A stretch of DNA of 64,000 nt from NCBI RefSeq assembly GCF_022647665.1, contig NZ_CP071872.1:4650001-4714000 (forward strand). The letters are read 5' to 3'. Shown piece by piece: positions 24,570 through 32,904 of the stretch; position 1 is the stretch's first letter; each line of letters opens with the position of its first letter. This stretch comes from Streptomyces formicae (lineage in GTDB: Bacteria > Actinomycetota > Actinomycetes > Streptomycetales > Streptomycetaceae). The translations under genes and the position numbers were made by a program. Under the pieces are notes generated by a model that saw only the letters and a list, made by a program, of their open reading frames with translations, was not told the DNA's origin and did no database searches.

Positions 24570-25577
24570 GTGAGCTATGTGAAACCCGGCAGGGAGTACG
24601 CGCGGGACAGCCGATACATCACTGCCCGGATCACTGCTGATGGGCGTGACGGCTTCCCCGTGGAGCCCGGCCGCTACCGTCTGGTGGTCAGCCGCGCCTG
24701 TCCGTGGGCGAGCCGGACGGTGATCGTACGACGGCTCCTCGGGCTCGAACGGGCGCTGCCGATGGCCATCGCCGGGCCCACGCACGACGAACGCAGCTGG
24801 ACGTTCGACCTGGACCCGGGCGGCCGTGACCCGGTGCTCGGCATCGAGCGGTTGCAGGAGGCGTATCTCGCCCGCGATCCCGACTACGACCGCGGCGTCA
24901 CGGTGCCGGCGATCGTTGAGGTGCCGACCGGCAAGGTGGTGACCAACGACTACGCGCAGATGACGATCGACATGTCACTGGAGTGGTCGGCATACCACCG
25001 CGACGGGGCCCCGGCGCTCTACCCGCCTGCGCTGCGGCCGGAGATCGACGCGGTGAACGAGGTGGTCTACAGCGATGTGAACAACGGCGTCTACCGGGCC
25101 GGGTTCGCGGGATCGCAGGAGTCGTACACGCAGGCGTACGAGCGCCTGTTCGCCCGGCTCGACTGGCTGTCGCGGCGGCTCGAACGATCCCGCTATCTCG
25201 TCGGCGACACGATCACCGAGGCGGATGTGCGGCTGTTCACCACGCTGGTGCGTTTCGACGCCGTCTACCATGGCCACTTCAAATGCAACCGGCAGAAGCT
25301 GTCCGAGATGCCGGTGCTGTGGGCGTACGCGCGGGACCTGTTCCAGACGCCCGGGTTCGGCGACACCGTCGACTTCGACCACATCAAGCGGCATTACTAC
25401 GCGGTGCATCGCGACATCAATCCGACCGGGATCGTGCCGGTGGGTCCGGATCTGTCGGACTGGCTGAAGCCGCACGACCGGGCGGCGCTGGGCGGGCGGC
25501 CATTCGGCGCCGGCAGGCCGCCCGAGGCGGTCGCACCCGAGGAGGCGGTGCCGGCCGGCCACACGCCGTCGTCGTGA
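24570..25577 (+). CDS. Xi-class glutathione S-transferase / glutathionyl-hydroquinone-reductase-like
   Basis: A 335-residue protein of the GST Xi class (YqjG/ECM4 type). The catalytic Cys lies in VVSRACPWASRTVIVRRL near residue 44, followed by the family marks TVPAIVEVPTGKVVTNDY, YPPALRPEIDAVNEVVYSDV, NNGVYRAGFAGSQE and AVHRDINPTGIVPVGP. These enzymes reduce glutathionyl- or, in actinobacteria, probably mycothiol-conjugated quinones; the thiol used here is inferred because the lineage lacks glutathione. The C-terminus carries an extra Pro/Ala-rich tail of about 40 residues. The start is GTG 24570, divergent from the signalling gene. Confidence 0.9.
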   Translation: MSYVKPGREYARDSRYITARITADGRDGFPVEPGRYRLVVSRACPWASRTVIVRRLLGLERALPMAIAGPTHDERSWTFDLDPGGRDPVLGIERLQEAYLARDPDYDRGVTVPAIVEVPTGKVVTNDYAQMTIDMSLEWSAYHRDGAPALYPPALRPEIDAVNEVVYSDVNNGVYRAGFAGSQESYTQAYERLFARLDWLSRRLERSRYLVGDTITEADVRLFTTLVRFDAVYHGHFKCNRQKLSEMPVLWAYARDLFQTPGFGDTVDFDHIKRHYYAVHRDINPTGIVPVGPDLSDWLKPHDRAALGGRPFGAGRPPEAVAPEEAVPAGHTPSS

Positions 25578-25617
25578 ACCGGCCGATGAGTCACGGGCGT
25601 TGATCGAGCCGTTGCCG

Positions 25618-25872
25618 CTAGGGGGTGTCCGGTGGATCAGGCTGGATCAGTGAGCGGCCCGCCGCGGAGCGGCTGATGTCACAGCGGTGCGTGCGATCGC
25701 AAGGCGGAGGAGGGAGTCGACGCGGTGGGGGTACCTCCCGTGCCCGGAGGGCTACGGGGGAGTCGGCGACCGACGACAACGCAGCGTGGGGGCACCTCCC
25801 GTGCCTGAAGGGCTTCGGGGGAGTGCGTGCCAGGGCACGCGAGCCCGGCAAGATCCGAACGACAGGCCCTAG
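25618..25872 (+). repeat. CTAG-bounded intergenic repeat, copy 2
   Basis: A 255-bp block from CTAG (25618-25621) to CTAG (25869-25872). The left end reads GGGGGTGTCCGGTGGATCAG; the right end inverted reads CTAGGGCCTGTCGTTCGGAT. The inside has TGCGATCGCAAGGCGGAGG and two copies of a hairpin unit GGGGG(T/C)ACCTCCCGTGCC at about 25730-25770 and 25786-25826. It shares about 110 bp with copy 1 in inverted orientation, and its right 40 bp with the left end of copy 3. It lies between convergent genes; the right CTAG supplies the TAG stop of the endonuclease-like gene. Confidence 0.75.
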
Positions 25873-26732
25873 TGGTGGCGGCGCAGCGTCACCTCGGCCA
25901 GCACCGGGCGGTGGTCCGAGGCCAGGGTCTCCGGGACGGTGGTGTTGCGAACGGTGAAGGCGTCGGACACCGTCACGAAGTCGATGCGCTTCTCGGGTGT
26001 CACCGCCGGGTACGTGAAGCCCGGGGTCGACGATGTCCACGCGTCCGTCAGGCCGGACCACAGGGGCGACAGCTCCTCCGCGTCAGGGCCCGCGTTGAAG
26101 TCGCCCGTCAGGATCTGGGCCGGGCACTTGCCCCTCGGCGAGCAGTCGTCCGCCATGATGTCCACGGTCTCGCGCACCTGCGCCGCACGCACCGCGGGGT
26201 CGGCGCGGAAGTCGAGGTGCGTCGTGTAGACGTGCACCGGCGTGCCCTTCACCTTGACCACCACCTCGAGGAAGCCCGGCATCGGCTTCGGCACGGGGTT
26301 CGGCTCCTGCGTGGACAGCCGCGTCAGGTCGTGGTTCTCGGCGCTGCGCACCGGGTGGCGCGACAGGACCGCGACGCCGAAACCGCCGTCCTCGCCCGTC
26401 GTGTAGATCGGAGCGAAGTAGACGTGCATGTTCAGGTCGTCCGCCAACTCCGCTGCCACATCGCGGAATTCGGAACGGTCGCTCCAGCGGACGTCGACCT
26501 CCTGCAGACCCACGATGTCGGCGTCCATGGCCCGGATGGCATCGGCGGTGCGCGCGAGATCGAACACGTTGTCGCTGCCGGCGCCGTAGTGGATGTTGTA
26601 CGAGGCGACGCGCAGGCCGACCGCCTTGCGGGCCTCGGCCGAGGCGGACGGCGCGGTGATCGCGGTCGCGGTCGCGGTCGCGGTGACCGACGCCGCCAGC
26701 GCGAGGACGGCGGTGAGCGGGGCGGGACGCAT
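25869..26732 (-). CDS. Secreted endonuclease/exonuclease/phosphatase-family protein
   Basis: A 287-residue exported hydrolase of the EEP fold. The signal peptide contains a run of alternating Thr and Ala (from a GGTCGC hexanucleotide repeat near 26658-26690) and is probably cut after APSASA. Catalytic motifs are VASYNIHYG, IVGLQEVD with the metal-binding Glu, YTTHLDFR, LTGDFNAGP and ASDHRPVLAEV. Secreted members are nucleases, sphingomyelinases or phosphodiesterases; the sequence does not separate these. The ATG at 26732 follows CAGGAG. Its TAG stop is part of the repeat boundary at 25869. Confidence 0.88.
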   Translation of the reverse strand: MRPAPLTAVLALAASVTATATATAITAPSASAEARKAVGLRVASYNIHYGAGSDNVFDLARTADAIRAMDADIVGLQEVDVRWSDRSEFRDVAAELADDLNMHVYFAPIYTTGEDGGFGVAVLSRHPVRSAENHDLTRLSTQEPNPVPKPMPGFLEVVVKVKGTPVHVYTTHLDFRADPAVRAAQVRETVDIMADDCSPRGKCPAQILTGDFNAGPDAEELSPLWSGLTDAWTSSTPGFTYPAVTPEKRIDFVTVSDAFTVRNTTVPETLASDHRPVLAEVTLRRHH

Positions 26733-26908
26733 GTGGGCGGCTCCTGAAGGCGGATGAGAGGCGGATGACGATCGCGCACATTAGCCGTTCACGGTGACGC
26801 GCACTCAGAGGGCAGGCGTCCTCAGATGGCCGCGCGGTGAAGTCCCGCCCCGTCTGCTCCCGCTTCCACGCCCGGGTGGCAGCGCCCGCGCCGGACAATG
26901 CGGCCGTG

Positions 26909-28171
26909 TCAGGAGCGATACATCAGCCTCCGCAGCACCGTCTCGGCAGGGCCCCGGCGTCCGGCGCGTTCCAGGGCGTACGACGCGGCCACCGTGACCA
27001 GCCACACGCCGACCGCGAAGGCCGCCATGGTGGCGCTGGTCAGATGCGCGCCCAGGCCCAGACCCCAGGCCGCAAGCAGTGGTGAGAAGATCAGCGAGTG
27101 GGTGAGGTAGCAGGACAGCGACCGCTTGCCGACTGCGGACACCGCGTCGACGGCCGCCGCGCCCCACCGGCCCCGCACGCCGCTCCGGTTGGTCCACCAG
27201 TGGACGAACAGCGCGACGGCGGCGACGTAGCCGATCCCCGCGGCGTTCCCGGTGACGTCCCGCAGGATGGTCAGCGCCCCCTCCTCGCTCTGGGCGTCAT
27301 CCGGCACGTCGAGTGCGCCGACGTGGGCCAGGGCCGCTGGGAGCCCACCGAGCCAGCCGACCGTCATGCCGATGACGGCGGTGCGGCGCAGCAGTCGCAG
27401 CTGGCGCCCGGGCTCTTCCAGGACACGGCGGCGCGCCGCCCAGAAGCCGAGCAGGAAGATCAGGTAGCCACCGCCGACGAGGGAGAGCGGGGCGGCGACG
27501 AAGGTGACGAACAGCCCGGTCGTCAGCCGGGTGGCGAGCGCCGCGAACGCGTTCTCCTCGCCCGACGCGTACGCCTGGAAGCCCGGCTCTGCTCCCGCGT
27601 CCCCCAGAGTCTCCAACTCGCCCTGGATCAGCGCTGTCACGACCGGCTGCGCCGCGAAGAACACCACTTGCACGGCCGCGATGCCGATCCACCATTTCAG
27701 GGCACGCTCGCTGCGCCTGACGAAGAACCAACCGAGGACGAGGCTCAGCAGCCCGTAGTAGCCGACGATGTCGCCGGCCATCAGCAAGGTGGCGTGCAAC
27801 AGTCCGATCAGAACCAGCCACAGGCTGCGTCTGCGCAAGATCCCCACCGCCGCGCGCTCCGAGGTCCCCGCCGCGGTCTGACGCAGGTAGAGCTGCATCA
27901 TTCCGTAGCCGAAGAGGAAGGCGAAGAGCGGATAGACCCGTAGATCCACCGTGGTGATCATCATGAACTGGACGGTGCGGTCGACCCACGCGCCGTCGAC
28001 CGGCTGCCATCCGGAGGGGCCGCGCTCGGCTGCCCAGAGATGGAAGCCGGTGTTGGACAGCACGATGAACAGGAGCATCATCCCGCGCGCGAGATCGGGC
28101 GCGAGCGCCCGCTCCGCACCTCGAACCGCCCCGCGCTGCGGCAGGGTGTGCCTGGCATCAGTGGTCGTCAC
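26909..28171 (-). CDS. DUF418 (YeiB-like) membrane protein
   Basis: A 420-residue integral membrane protein of the YeiB/DUF418 family with about ten helices. It begins with the family-typical APDLARGMMLLFIVLSNTGF and ends with the DUF418 block (SAVGKRSLSCYLTHSLIFSP, then a short C-terminal helix). The role of the family is not established; transport or acyl-transfer functions are often guessed. The GTG start at 28171 lies 130 bp downstream of the kdpD stop on the same strand, where kdpE would normally be expected, so it could be read through from the kdp promoter. Confidence 0.85.
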   Translation of the reverse strand: MTTTDARHTLPQRGAVRGAERALAPDLARGMMLLFIVLSNTGFHLWAAERGPSGWQPVDGAWVDRTVQFMMITTVDLRVYPLFAFLFGYGMMQLYLRQTAAGTSERAAVGILRRRSLWLVLIGLLHATLLMAGDIVGYYGLLSLVLGWFFVRRSERALKWWIGIAAVQVVFFAAQPVVTALIQGELETLGDAGAEPGFQAYASGEENAFAALATRLTTGLFVTFVAAPLSLVGGGYLIFLLGFWAARRRVLEEPGRQLRLLRRTAVIGMTVGWLGGLPAALAHVGALDVPDDAQSEEGALTILRDVTGNAAGIGYVAAVALFVHWWTNRSGVRGRWGAAAVDAVSAVGKRSLSCYLTHSLIFSPLLAAWGLGLGAHLTSATMAAFAVGVWLVTVAASYALERAGRRGPAETVLRRLMYRS

Positions 28172-28300
28172 ACCGCCACGCTAGGAAAGGCGCCCAGCAC
28201 CGGGCATCCGTCTTCGGTCTCGCTACGGCTGACCAAAGTATTCCCCGTCAGGCTGGGCGACGCGTGCCGGATGAGCGCGGCCCCCGATCCCCCGGCGCCG

Positions 28301-30847
28301 TCATGTGACCCCTGTGCCGTGCTGCGTATCACGGCCCCACGGCAGGTGCGCGCCGACCGTCTCGGCGAAGGGCAGGGAGAGGACCATGGTCAGGCCCCCT
28401 CCTGGAGTGTCCTCCGGGGCGAGTGTTCCGGCCATGGCCTCGGTCAGGCCGCGGGCAAGCGCGAGGCCGAGGCCGACGCCGGTGGTGTTGTCGGTGTCGC
28501 CGAACCGCTGGAACGGTTCGAAGATCCGCTCCCGGTCGGTGGGCGGGAGGCCGGGGCCCCGGTCGACGACCCGCAGTTCGACCCGGCCGGCCAGCGCACT
28601 CGCGGTGATCAGCACCGGCTGGCCGGGGGGTGAGTAACGGACGGCGTTGCTCACCAGGTTCGCGATCACCCGCTCCAGCAGCGGTGGATCCGCGAGCATG
28701 GGCGGTACCTCCCCCAGGTCCCGGATCAGGGGCAGCGGCGCGTCCGCGGGCACGGATTCCAGGGCCGCGGGCAGGACCTCCTCCAACGCGGTGGCCCGCA
28801 GATTCAGGGTCAGGGCGCCTGCCTGAAGCCTGCTCATGTCCAGCAGGTTGTCGATCAGGCGGCTGAGCCGGGCCATCGACTCGTCGGCCGTGGCGAGCAG
28901 TTCGTCGCGTTCCCCGGCCGTGAAGTCCACATCGGGGCTGCGCAGGGAGCCGACGGCCGCCCATCCGGCGGCGAGCGGGGTGCGCAGGTCGTGGCTGACC
29001 GCCGCGAGCAGCGCGGTCCGCATCCGGTCGGCCGCCCGGACCGGCTCGACCTCGGCGGCGGCCTCGGCGAGCCGGGCCCGTTCGACAGCGGCGGTGACGT
29101 GGGCGGCGAAGGCTGCCAGCACGCGGCGCTCGGAAGCGGGGAGCGTACGGCCTCGCAGGACGAGGTGCAGGCCGTCGCCCACGGAGACCTGGGTGGCGGC
29201 GGGGTCGTCCACCGGTTGCTCGGCGAGCTCCGCGGAGTCGACGGCGAAGGTCTCGCGGGTACGGGTCAGGAGCGCATCCACCGTGTGGTCGCCGCGGACG
29301 ACGGAGCCTGCGAGCGATGACAGCGTTTCCGCCTCGGCGGTGGCCCGTGCGGCGCGTCGCGACAGCCGCAGGGAGCGGTCCACGACACCGGCCACGACGA
29401 CAGCGACCAGGGCGAACACCCCCAGCGCCAGCGTGCTGTCGGGGTCGCTGAACGTGAACGCGCCGATCGGCGGCATGAACCAGTAGTTGAGCAGCAGGGA
29501 TGCGGTCACCGCGGCGACGAGCGCGGAGACGACTCCCCCGATGCACGCGACGCCCACGACCGTCACCAGGAACAGCAGTGCCTCGCTGGTCAGGTTGAGG
29601 GTGCCCCGGGTGCGGTCCAGCACAAAGGTGAGCAGCACGGGCAGGAGCAGGCCCGCCACCGGTCCCGCCACGAGCCGGGAGGCGGGCAGTGTGCGGCGCC
29701 GGGAGGGCAGCAGCCGGCCGCAGCCCGCCCGCTCGTGCGTGACCATGTGGACGTCGATGTCGCTGGAGAGCGCGACGGTCGTGTCGCCGATGCCGCGACC
29801 GGTGAGGAATCGTTCCAGTCGGCCGCGCCGACTGGTGCCGAGGACGAGTTGGGTGGCGTTCTCGGCACGGGCGAACTCCACGAGCGCTGTGGGTACGTCG
29901 TCGCCCATGACCGAGTGGTAGCTGCCGCCCAGGCTCTCGACGAGCCGCCGCTGGCGGCCGAGAGCCGCGGCCGAACTGCCCCCTGCCAGACCGTCGCTGC
30001 GCGCCACATGCACCGCGAGCAGTTCGCCCCGTGCGGACCGCGCGGCGATCCGGGCGGCCCGGCGGATCAGCGTCTCGCCCTCAGGACCACCGGTCAGCGC
30101 CACCGCGACGCGCTCCCGGGTTTCCCAGACACCGCCTATCCCGTGCTCCGAGCGGTACTTCTGGAGCGCCTCGTCGACGCGGTCGGCCACCCACAGCAGC
30201 GCGAGTTCGCGCAACGCGGTGAGGTTGCCCGCCCGGAAGTAGTGGGCGAGCGCGGCGTCGATCTTCTCGGGCGGGTAGATGTCGCCGTGGGCCATCCGCC
30301 GGCGCAGCGCCTCGGGGGGCATGTCCACGAGCTCGATCTGGTGCGCGCGGCGTACGACGTCGTCGGGGACGGTCGCGTGCTGCGGGACTCTCGTGATCTT
30401 CTCGACGACGTCGTTGAAAGACTCCAGATGCTGGACGTTGACGGCGGTGACCACGTCGATCCCTGCCGCCAGCAGCTCCTCCACGTCCTGCCAGCGTTTG
30501 GCGTTGCGGCAGCCCGGCGCGTTCGAATGGGCGAGCTCGTCGACCAGCACCACCTCGGGACGCCGCCGGAGCACGGCGTCCACGTCGAGCTCGGGGTACG
30601 TGCGGCCGCGGTAGGCGATCCGGGCCCGCTCCAGGGTCTCCAGGCCGTCGAGTTTCGCCTCGGTCAGCGGACGGCCGTGGCACTCCACGTACCCCGCCAC
30701 CACATCGGTGCCGCGCGCGGCCCTGCGCCTGCCTTCGTCGAGCATCCGACAGGTCTTGCCGACGCCGGGGGCGGCACCGAGGAAGACCTTGAGCTGTCCC
30801 GGGCGTGTCGGCGGCTGCGATACGCCCGGCGGTTCGTCGAGCTTCAG
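28301..30847 (-). CDS. kdpD: KdpD sensor histidine kinase
   Basis: About 848 residues, full KdpD length. Domains: KdpD N-terminal domain with Walker A GAAPGVGKTC and Walker B VVLVDELAHSN; a Usp-like domain (about 235-360); four membrane helices of DUF4118 type (about 385-480); a GAF-like region; HisKA with AAVSHDLRTPLAAGW; HATPase_c with NLVSNAVRYSPPG and DRGPGLPP. It senses potassium limitation or turgor and phosphorylates KdpE. There is no ATG, GTG or TTG near the N-terminus. The best start is CTG 30847, which overlaps the kdpF stop as CTGA, suggesting coupling. kdpABC are missing between kdpF and this gene, and kdpE does not follow it. Confidence 0.93.
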   Translation of the reverse strand: MKLDEPPGVSQPPTRPGQLKVFLGAAPGVGKTCRMLDEGRRRAARGTDVVAGYVECHGRPLTEAKLDGLETLERARIAYRGRTYPELDVDAVLRRRPEVVLVDELAHSNAPGCRNAKRWQDVEELLAAGIDVVTAVNVQHLESFNDVVEKITRVPQHATVPDDVVRRAHQIELVDMPPEALRRRMAHGDIYPPEKIDAALAHYFRAGNLTALRELALLWVADRVDEALQKYRSEHGIGGVWETRERVAVALTGGPEGETLIRRAARIAARSARGELLAVHVARSDGLAGGSSAAALGRQRRLVESLGGSYHSVMGDDVPTALVEFARAENATQLVLGTSRRGRLERFLTGRGIGDTTVALSSDIDVHMVTHERAGCGRLLPSRRRTLPASRLVAGPVAGLLLPVLLTFVLDRTRGTLNLTSEALLFLVTVVGVACIGGVVSALVAAVTASLLLNYWFMPPIGAFTFSDPDSTLALGVFALVAVVVAGVVDRSLRLSRRAARATAEAETLSSLAGSVVRGDHTVDALLTRTRETFAVDSAELAEQPVDDPAATQVSVGDGLHLVLRGRTLPASERRVLAAFAAHVTAAVERARLAEAAAEVEPVRAADRMRTALLAAVSHDLRTPLAAGWAAVGSLRSPDVDFTAGERDELLATADESMARLSRLIDNLLDMSRLQAGALTLNLRATALEEVLPAALESVPADAPLPLIRDLGEVPPMLADPPLLERVIANLVSNAVRYSPPGQPVLITASALAGRVELRVVDRGPGLPPTDRERIFEPFQRFGDTDNTTGVGLGLALARGLTEAMAGTLAPEDTPGGGLTMVLSLPFAETVGAHLPWGRDTQHGTGVT

Positions 30848-30933
30848 AACTTCTCCGGGTTGATCAGGGCTGCCACGAGATAGCCGAGCAGACAGACGGC
30901 GACGATGAGTCCGACCACGTTCTCCACGCTCAT
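30844..30933 (-). CDS. kdpF: KdpF small membrane subunit
   Basis: A 29-residue single-helix protein starting MSVENVVGLIV and ending ALINPEKF, the typical KdpF sequence; the helix covers about residues 6-24. KdpF stabilises the KdpABC potassium pump and is normally the first gene of kdpFABC. AAAGGGAG lies upstream of the ATG. Its TGA overlaps the CTG start of kdpD, so here kdpF is followed directly by the sensor kinase instead of kdpA. Without a pump next to it, it could be a relic that mainly serves as a translated leader for kdpD. An array of TTGACG-like hexamers lies about 90 bp upstream. Confidence 0.88.
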   Translation of the reverse strand: MSVENVVGLIVAVCLLGYLVAALINPEKF

Positions 30934-31020
30934 AAGCGATCAACTCCCTTTGCCGAACGGACCCTTGGTTGGCCTTCGTGGCATGACGAAATCCCGCCGC
31001 GGGCCTTGCGCACAGCCCCC

Positions 31021-31069
31021 TTGACGGCACCCTGGCGCCGATTCCCCGGATGCTGACGCTGTCTTGACG
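31021..31069 (-). promoter_or_regulatory. Hexamer array (11-21-11 spacing) upstream of kdpF
   Basis: On the plus strand TTGACG (31021), CTGGCG (31032), CTGACG (31053) and TTGACG (31064) start 11, 21 and 11 bp apart. Read on the strand of kdpF this is two pairs of CGYCAR direct repeats, 88 bp before the kdpF start. An 11-bp direct-repeat pair is the usual footprint of an OmpR-family dimer. The same architecture recurs at 32114 and 35493. Confidence 0.6.
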
Positions 31070-31229
31070 AGCCCCATACGGATGCAGCCGGGTCGAGGCG
31101 GGGCGGCTGCGCGGCCTTGCGGGCACGGCGCGACCGACCGCCGCGTCAGCGACACCACCCCGCAGGCGGTTCCAGCGGTCGCTGGACCTTCACGCGTCCG
31201 CATCGTCGGCACGGCACTACAGTGAAACG

Positions 31230-31772
31230 GTGACCTCTCTGCCGGAAGACCCGTCGCCGCTGATCGGCAAAGACGACCGCGACACGGCCGTGCAGCGCCT
31301 TCAGGAGGCGTACGCCGAAGGGCACATCTCGCACGAGGAGATGGACGAGCGCCTCCACCGGGCGCTCACCGCCAGGACGCACGGCGAGCTCGTATCGTCT
31401 CTGGCCTCGCTCCCGAAGGAGAGGGCGGGCACCACGTCCACGATTGCCGCCGCCGGCGGAAGGATCCGGCGGCGCGGCGCATGGCGGGTACCTCGGACGC
31501 TCAAGGTCGAGTCCGCATTCGGAAGGGTGCACCTGGACCTGTCCCGGGCGGTCATCGAACATCCGGTGGTCGACATCGAGTTGCAGCTCGGCACCGGCAG
31601 GGCCAAGATCACGGTGCCTCGCGACGCGATCGTCGACGTCGGGGATCTGCACACCGGGTGGAAGGACACGCTGTACAAGGCCCGGCGGCGTTCCCGCTCC
31701 GTCGGGCCGACGATCCGGATCTCCGGGATCATGGGGTTCGGGCGGTTGAAAATCCGCCACGCGCGGCGTTGA
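31230..31772 (+). CDS. DUF1707-domain protein
   Basis: A 180-residue cytoplasmic protein with an N-terminal DUF1707 domain (DRDTAVQRLQEAYAEGHISH, then EEMDERLHRALTARTHGELV) and a C-terminal beta-rich half (VPRTLKVESAFGRVHLDLSR) of the kind often annotated as a cell-wall-active antibiotic response region. There is no membrane helix in this copy. DUF1707 proteins are very common in actinobacteria and without settled function. The start is GTG 31230. Between it and kdpF (divergent) lies the hexamer array at 31021. Confidence 0.83.
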   Translation: MTSLPEDPSPLIGKDDRDTAVQRLQEAYAEGHISHEEMDERLHRALTARTHGELVSSLASLPKERAGTTSTIAAAGGRIRRRGAWRVPRTLKVESAFGRVHLDLSRAVIEHPVVDIELQLGTGRAKITVPRDAIVDVGDLHTGWKDTLYKARRRSRSVGPTIRISGIMGFGRLKIRHARR

Positions 31773-32113
31773 GGTCCGATACGGCATCAGGACCGTGATC
31801 GCGTCCCGTCCGGCGCGTACCGCACCGCCGCGGGCGCCGCGCACCGCCGCACACCGCCGCGGCGAAAGCCGACCGGTTGATGCACGTGACAGGGCCCTCC
31901 TCGGCTCCGGCCCCCTCGTGGCCGCGGGCCGGGAGGGCCCTCAGGTCGGACGACCGCCTGTGTCGCGACGGCACCGTTCCGGGCCCCCGCTTCCGGGCTG
32001 TGCGTACGTGCGGCGGTGATGGTCACGCCCACCTCCGGCGTCACGCCACGTGGAGTCGTCCGTCCCCTCGCGCCGATCAGTCTGTGGCTGAAAAGAGCTG
32101 CCGAGGGCGGCTC

Positions 32114-32162
32114 TTGACGTGGCTCTGACGTATTTTCAGGCTGCTTTGACGGGGCTTTGACG
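32114..32162. promoter_or_regulatory. Hexamer array (11-21-11 spacing), orphan copy
   Basis: TTGACG (32114), CTGACG (32125), TTGACG (32146) and TTGACG (32157) repeat exactly the 11-21-11 spacing seen at 31021 and 35493. This is the best-conserved copy. No intact gene is positioned to use it; the nearest downstream sequence is the kdpB remnant about 370 bp away on the plus strand. Confidence 0.6.
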
Positions 32163-32368
32163 AGGGGTGTGGTCCCGCTGTCAGAAGGCCGTCAATTCCC
32201 TCGGCTTGCGGCGCTGCGACGCCCGGAGCGGGGCTAGGTTTCCTACGGCCGCTCAGGGCCGTGGACGTCAGTGGCATGACCGTCCCGGGCCGCGAGGGCA
32301 CGCGTGGCCCGTTACCCGGCGCCGCCGTGCCCTCGCGTCGGCAAGCACCGCTGCCGAACCCACGTACC

Positions 32369-32404
32369 CCTTGTCGGTGCCGGGACGTCCCGGCACCGAC
32401 AAGG
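32369..32404. repeat. Perfect 36-bp palindrome
   Basis: CCTTGTCGGTGCCGGGAC at 32369-32386 is followed at once by its exact reverse complement (32387-32404), with no loop. It could form a very stable hairpin or cruciform. It may be a terminator left from a deleted gene, a large operator, or an insertion scar. Confidence 0.85.
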
Positions 32405-32533
32405 CTCGGCGGTCCCCTGCCGGCGCTCCCCCGCCCCTCCCCCGCCAAGCGCGCGGCCGGGCCCACCAAAACGTCGCCGCGATGCATCCCGCCGCGCCCC
32501 AGCAGGCGCCCACGATCGGCCCGCGACTGGTCC

Positions 32534-32770
32534 GAGACCGTCTCCGCCGGGGGGCGGTACGCCGCTGCTCGTGGCCGTGCACGACTGGGTCGGCCCCCGG
32601 GTCCTCGGGATCATTCACCTCAAGGACGTCGTCAAGGACGGCATCCGCGAACGCTTCGTCCAGTTGCGCCGCATGGGCATCCGTACGGTGATGATCACCG
32701 GCGACAACCCAGCTGACCGCCAGGGCCATCGCATCCGGGGGCCGGCGTCGACGACTTCCTCGCCGAGGCA
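32534..32770 (+). pseudogene. kdpB: kdpB fragment, frameshifted
   Basis: Translation gives ETVSAGG in one frame. After a G run (about 32549-32554) the next frame reads GGTPLLVAVHDWVGPRVLGI, then IHLKDVVKDGIRERF and RRMGIRTVMITGDNP, the part of KdpB leading into the GDN hinge of the P-type ATPase. At about 32711 the frame changes to LTARAIAS, and at about 32740 again to AGVDDFLAEA, which continue the KdpB sequence. The phosphorylation motif DKTGT, the membrane helices and the C-terminus are absent. This is a remnant of the potassium pump ATPase, on the strand opposite to kdpFD. Confidence 0.8.
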
Positions 32771-32904
32771 GGCTTGGCCGGACGGCCGGGTCCGGGGTCG
32801 CCGCACCGCACCGGTTCGCTCCACCGGAACGACCCGAACCGCGCCCGCCGATACTCCCGGCGGGCCGCCCCGCACCGACTCATCACGGACACCCGTGATC
32901 CCGT

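Larger units (their letters stand above)
31773..32533. other. Gene-poor stretch with regulatory array and palindrome
   Basis: About 760 bp without a supportable gene. It holds the hexamer array at 32114-32162 and a perfect 36-bp palindrome at 32369-32404. Short open frames here have the composition of shadows and show no domain. Given the kdpB and acetyltransferase remnants that follow, I regard it as rearranged, decaying DNA. Confidence 0.6.
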
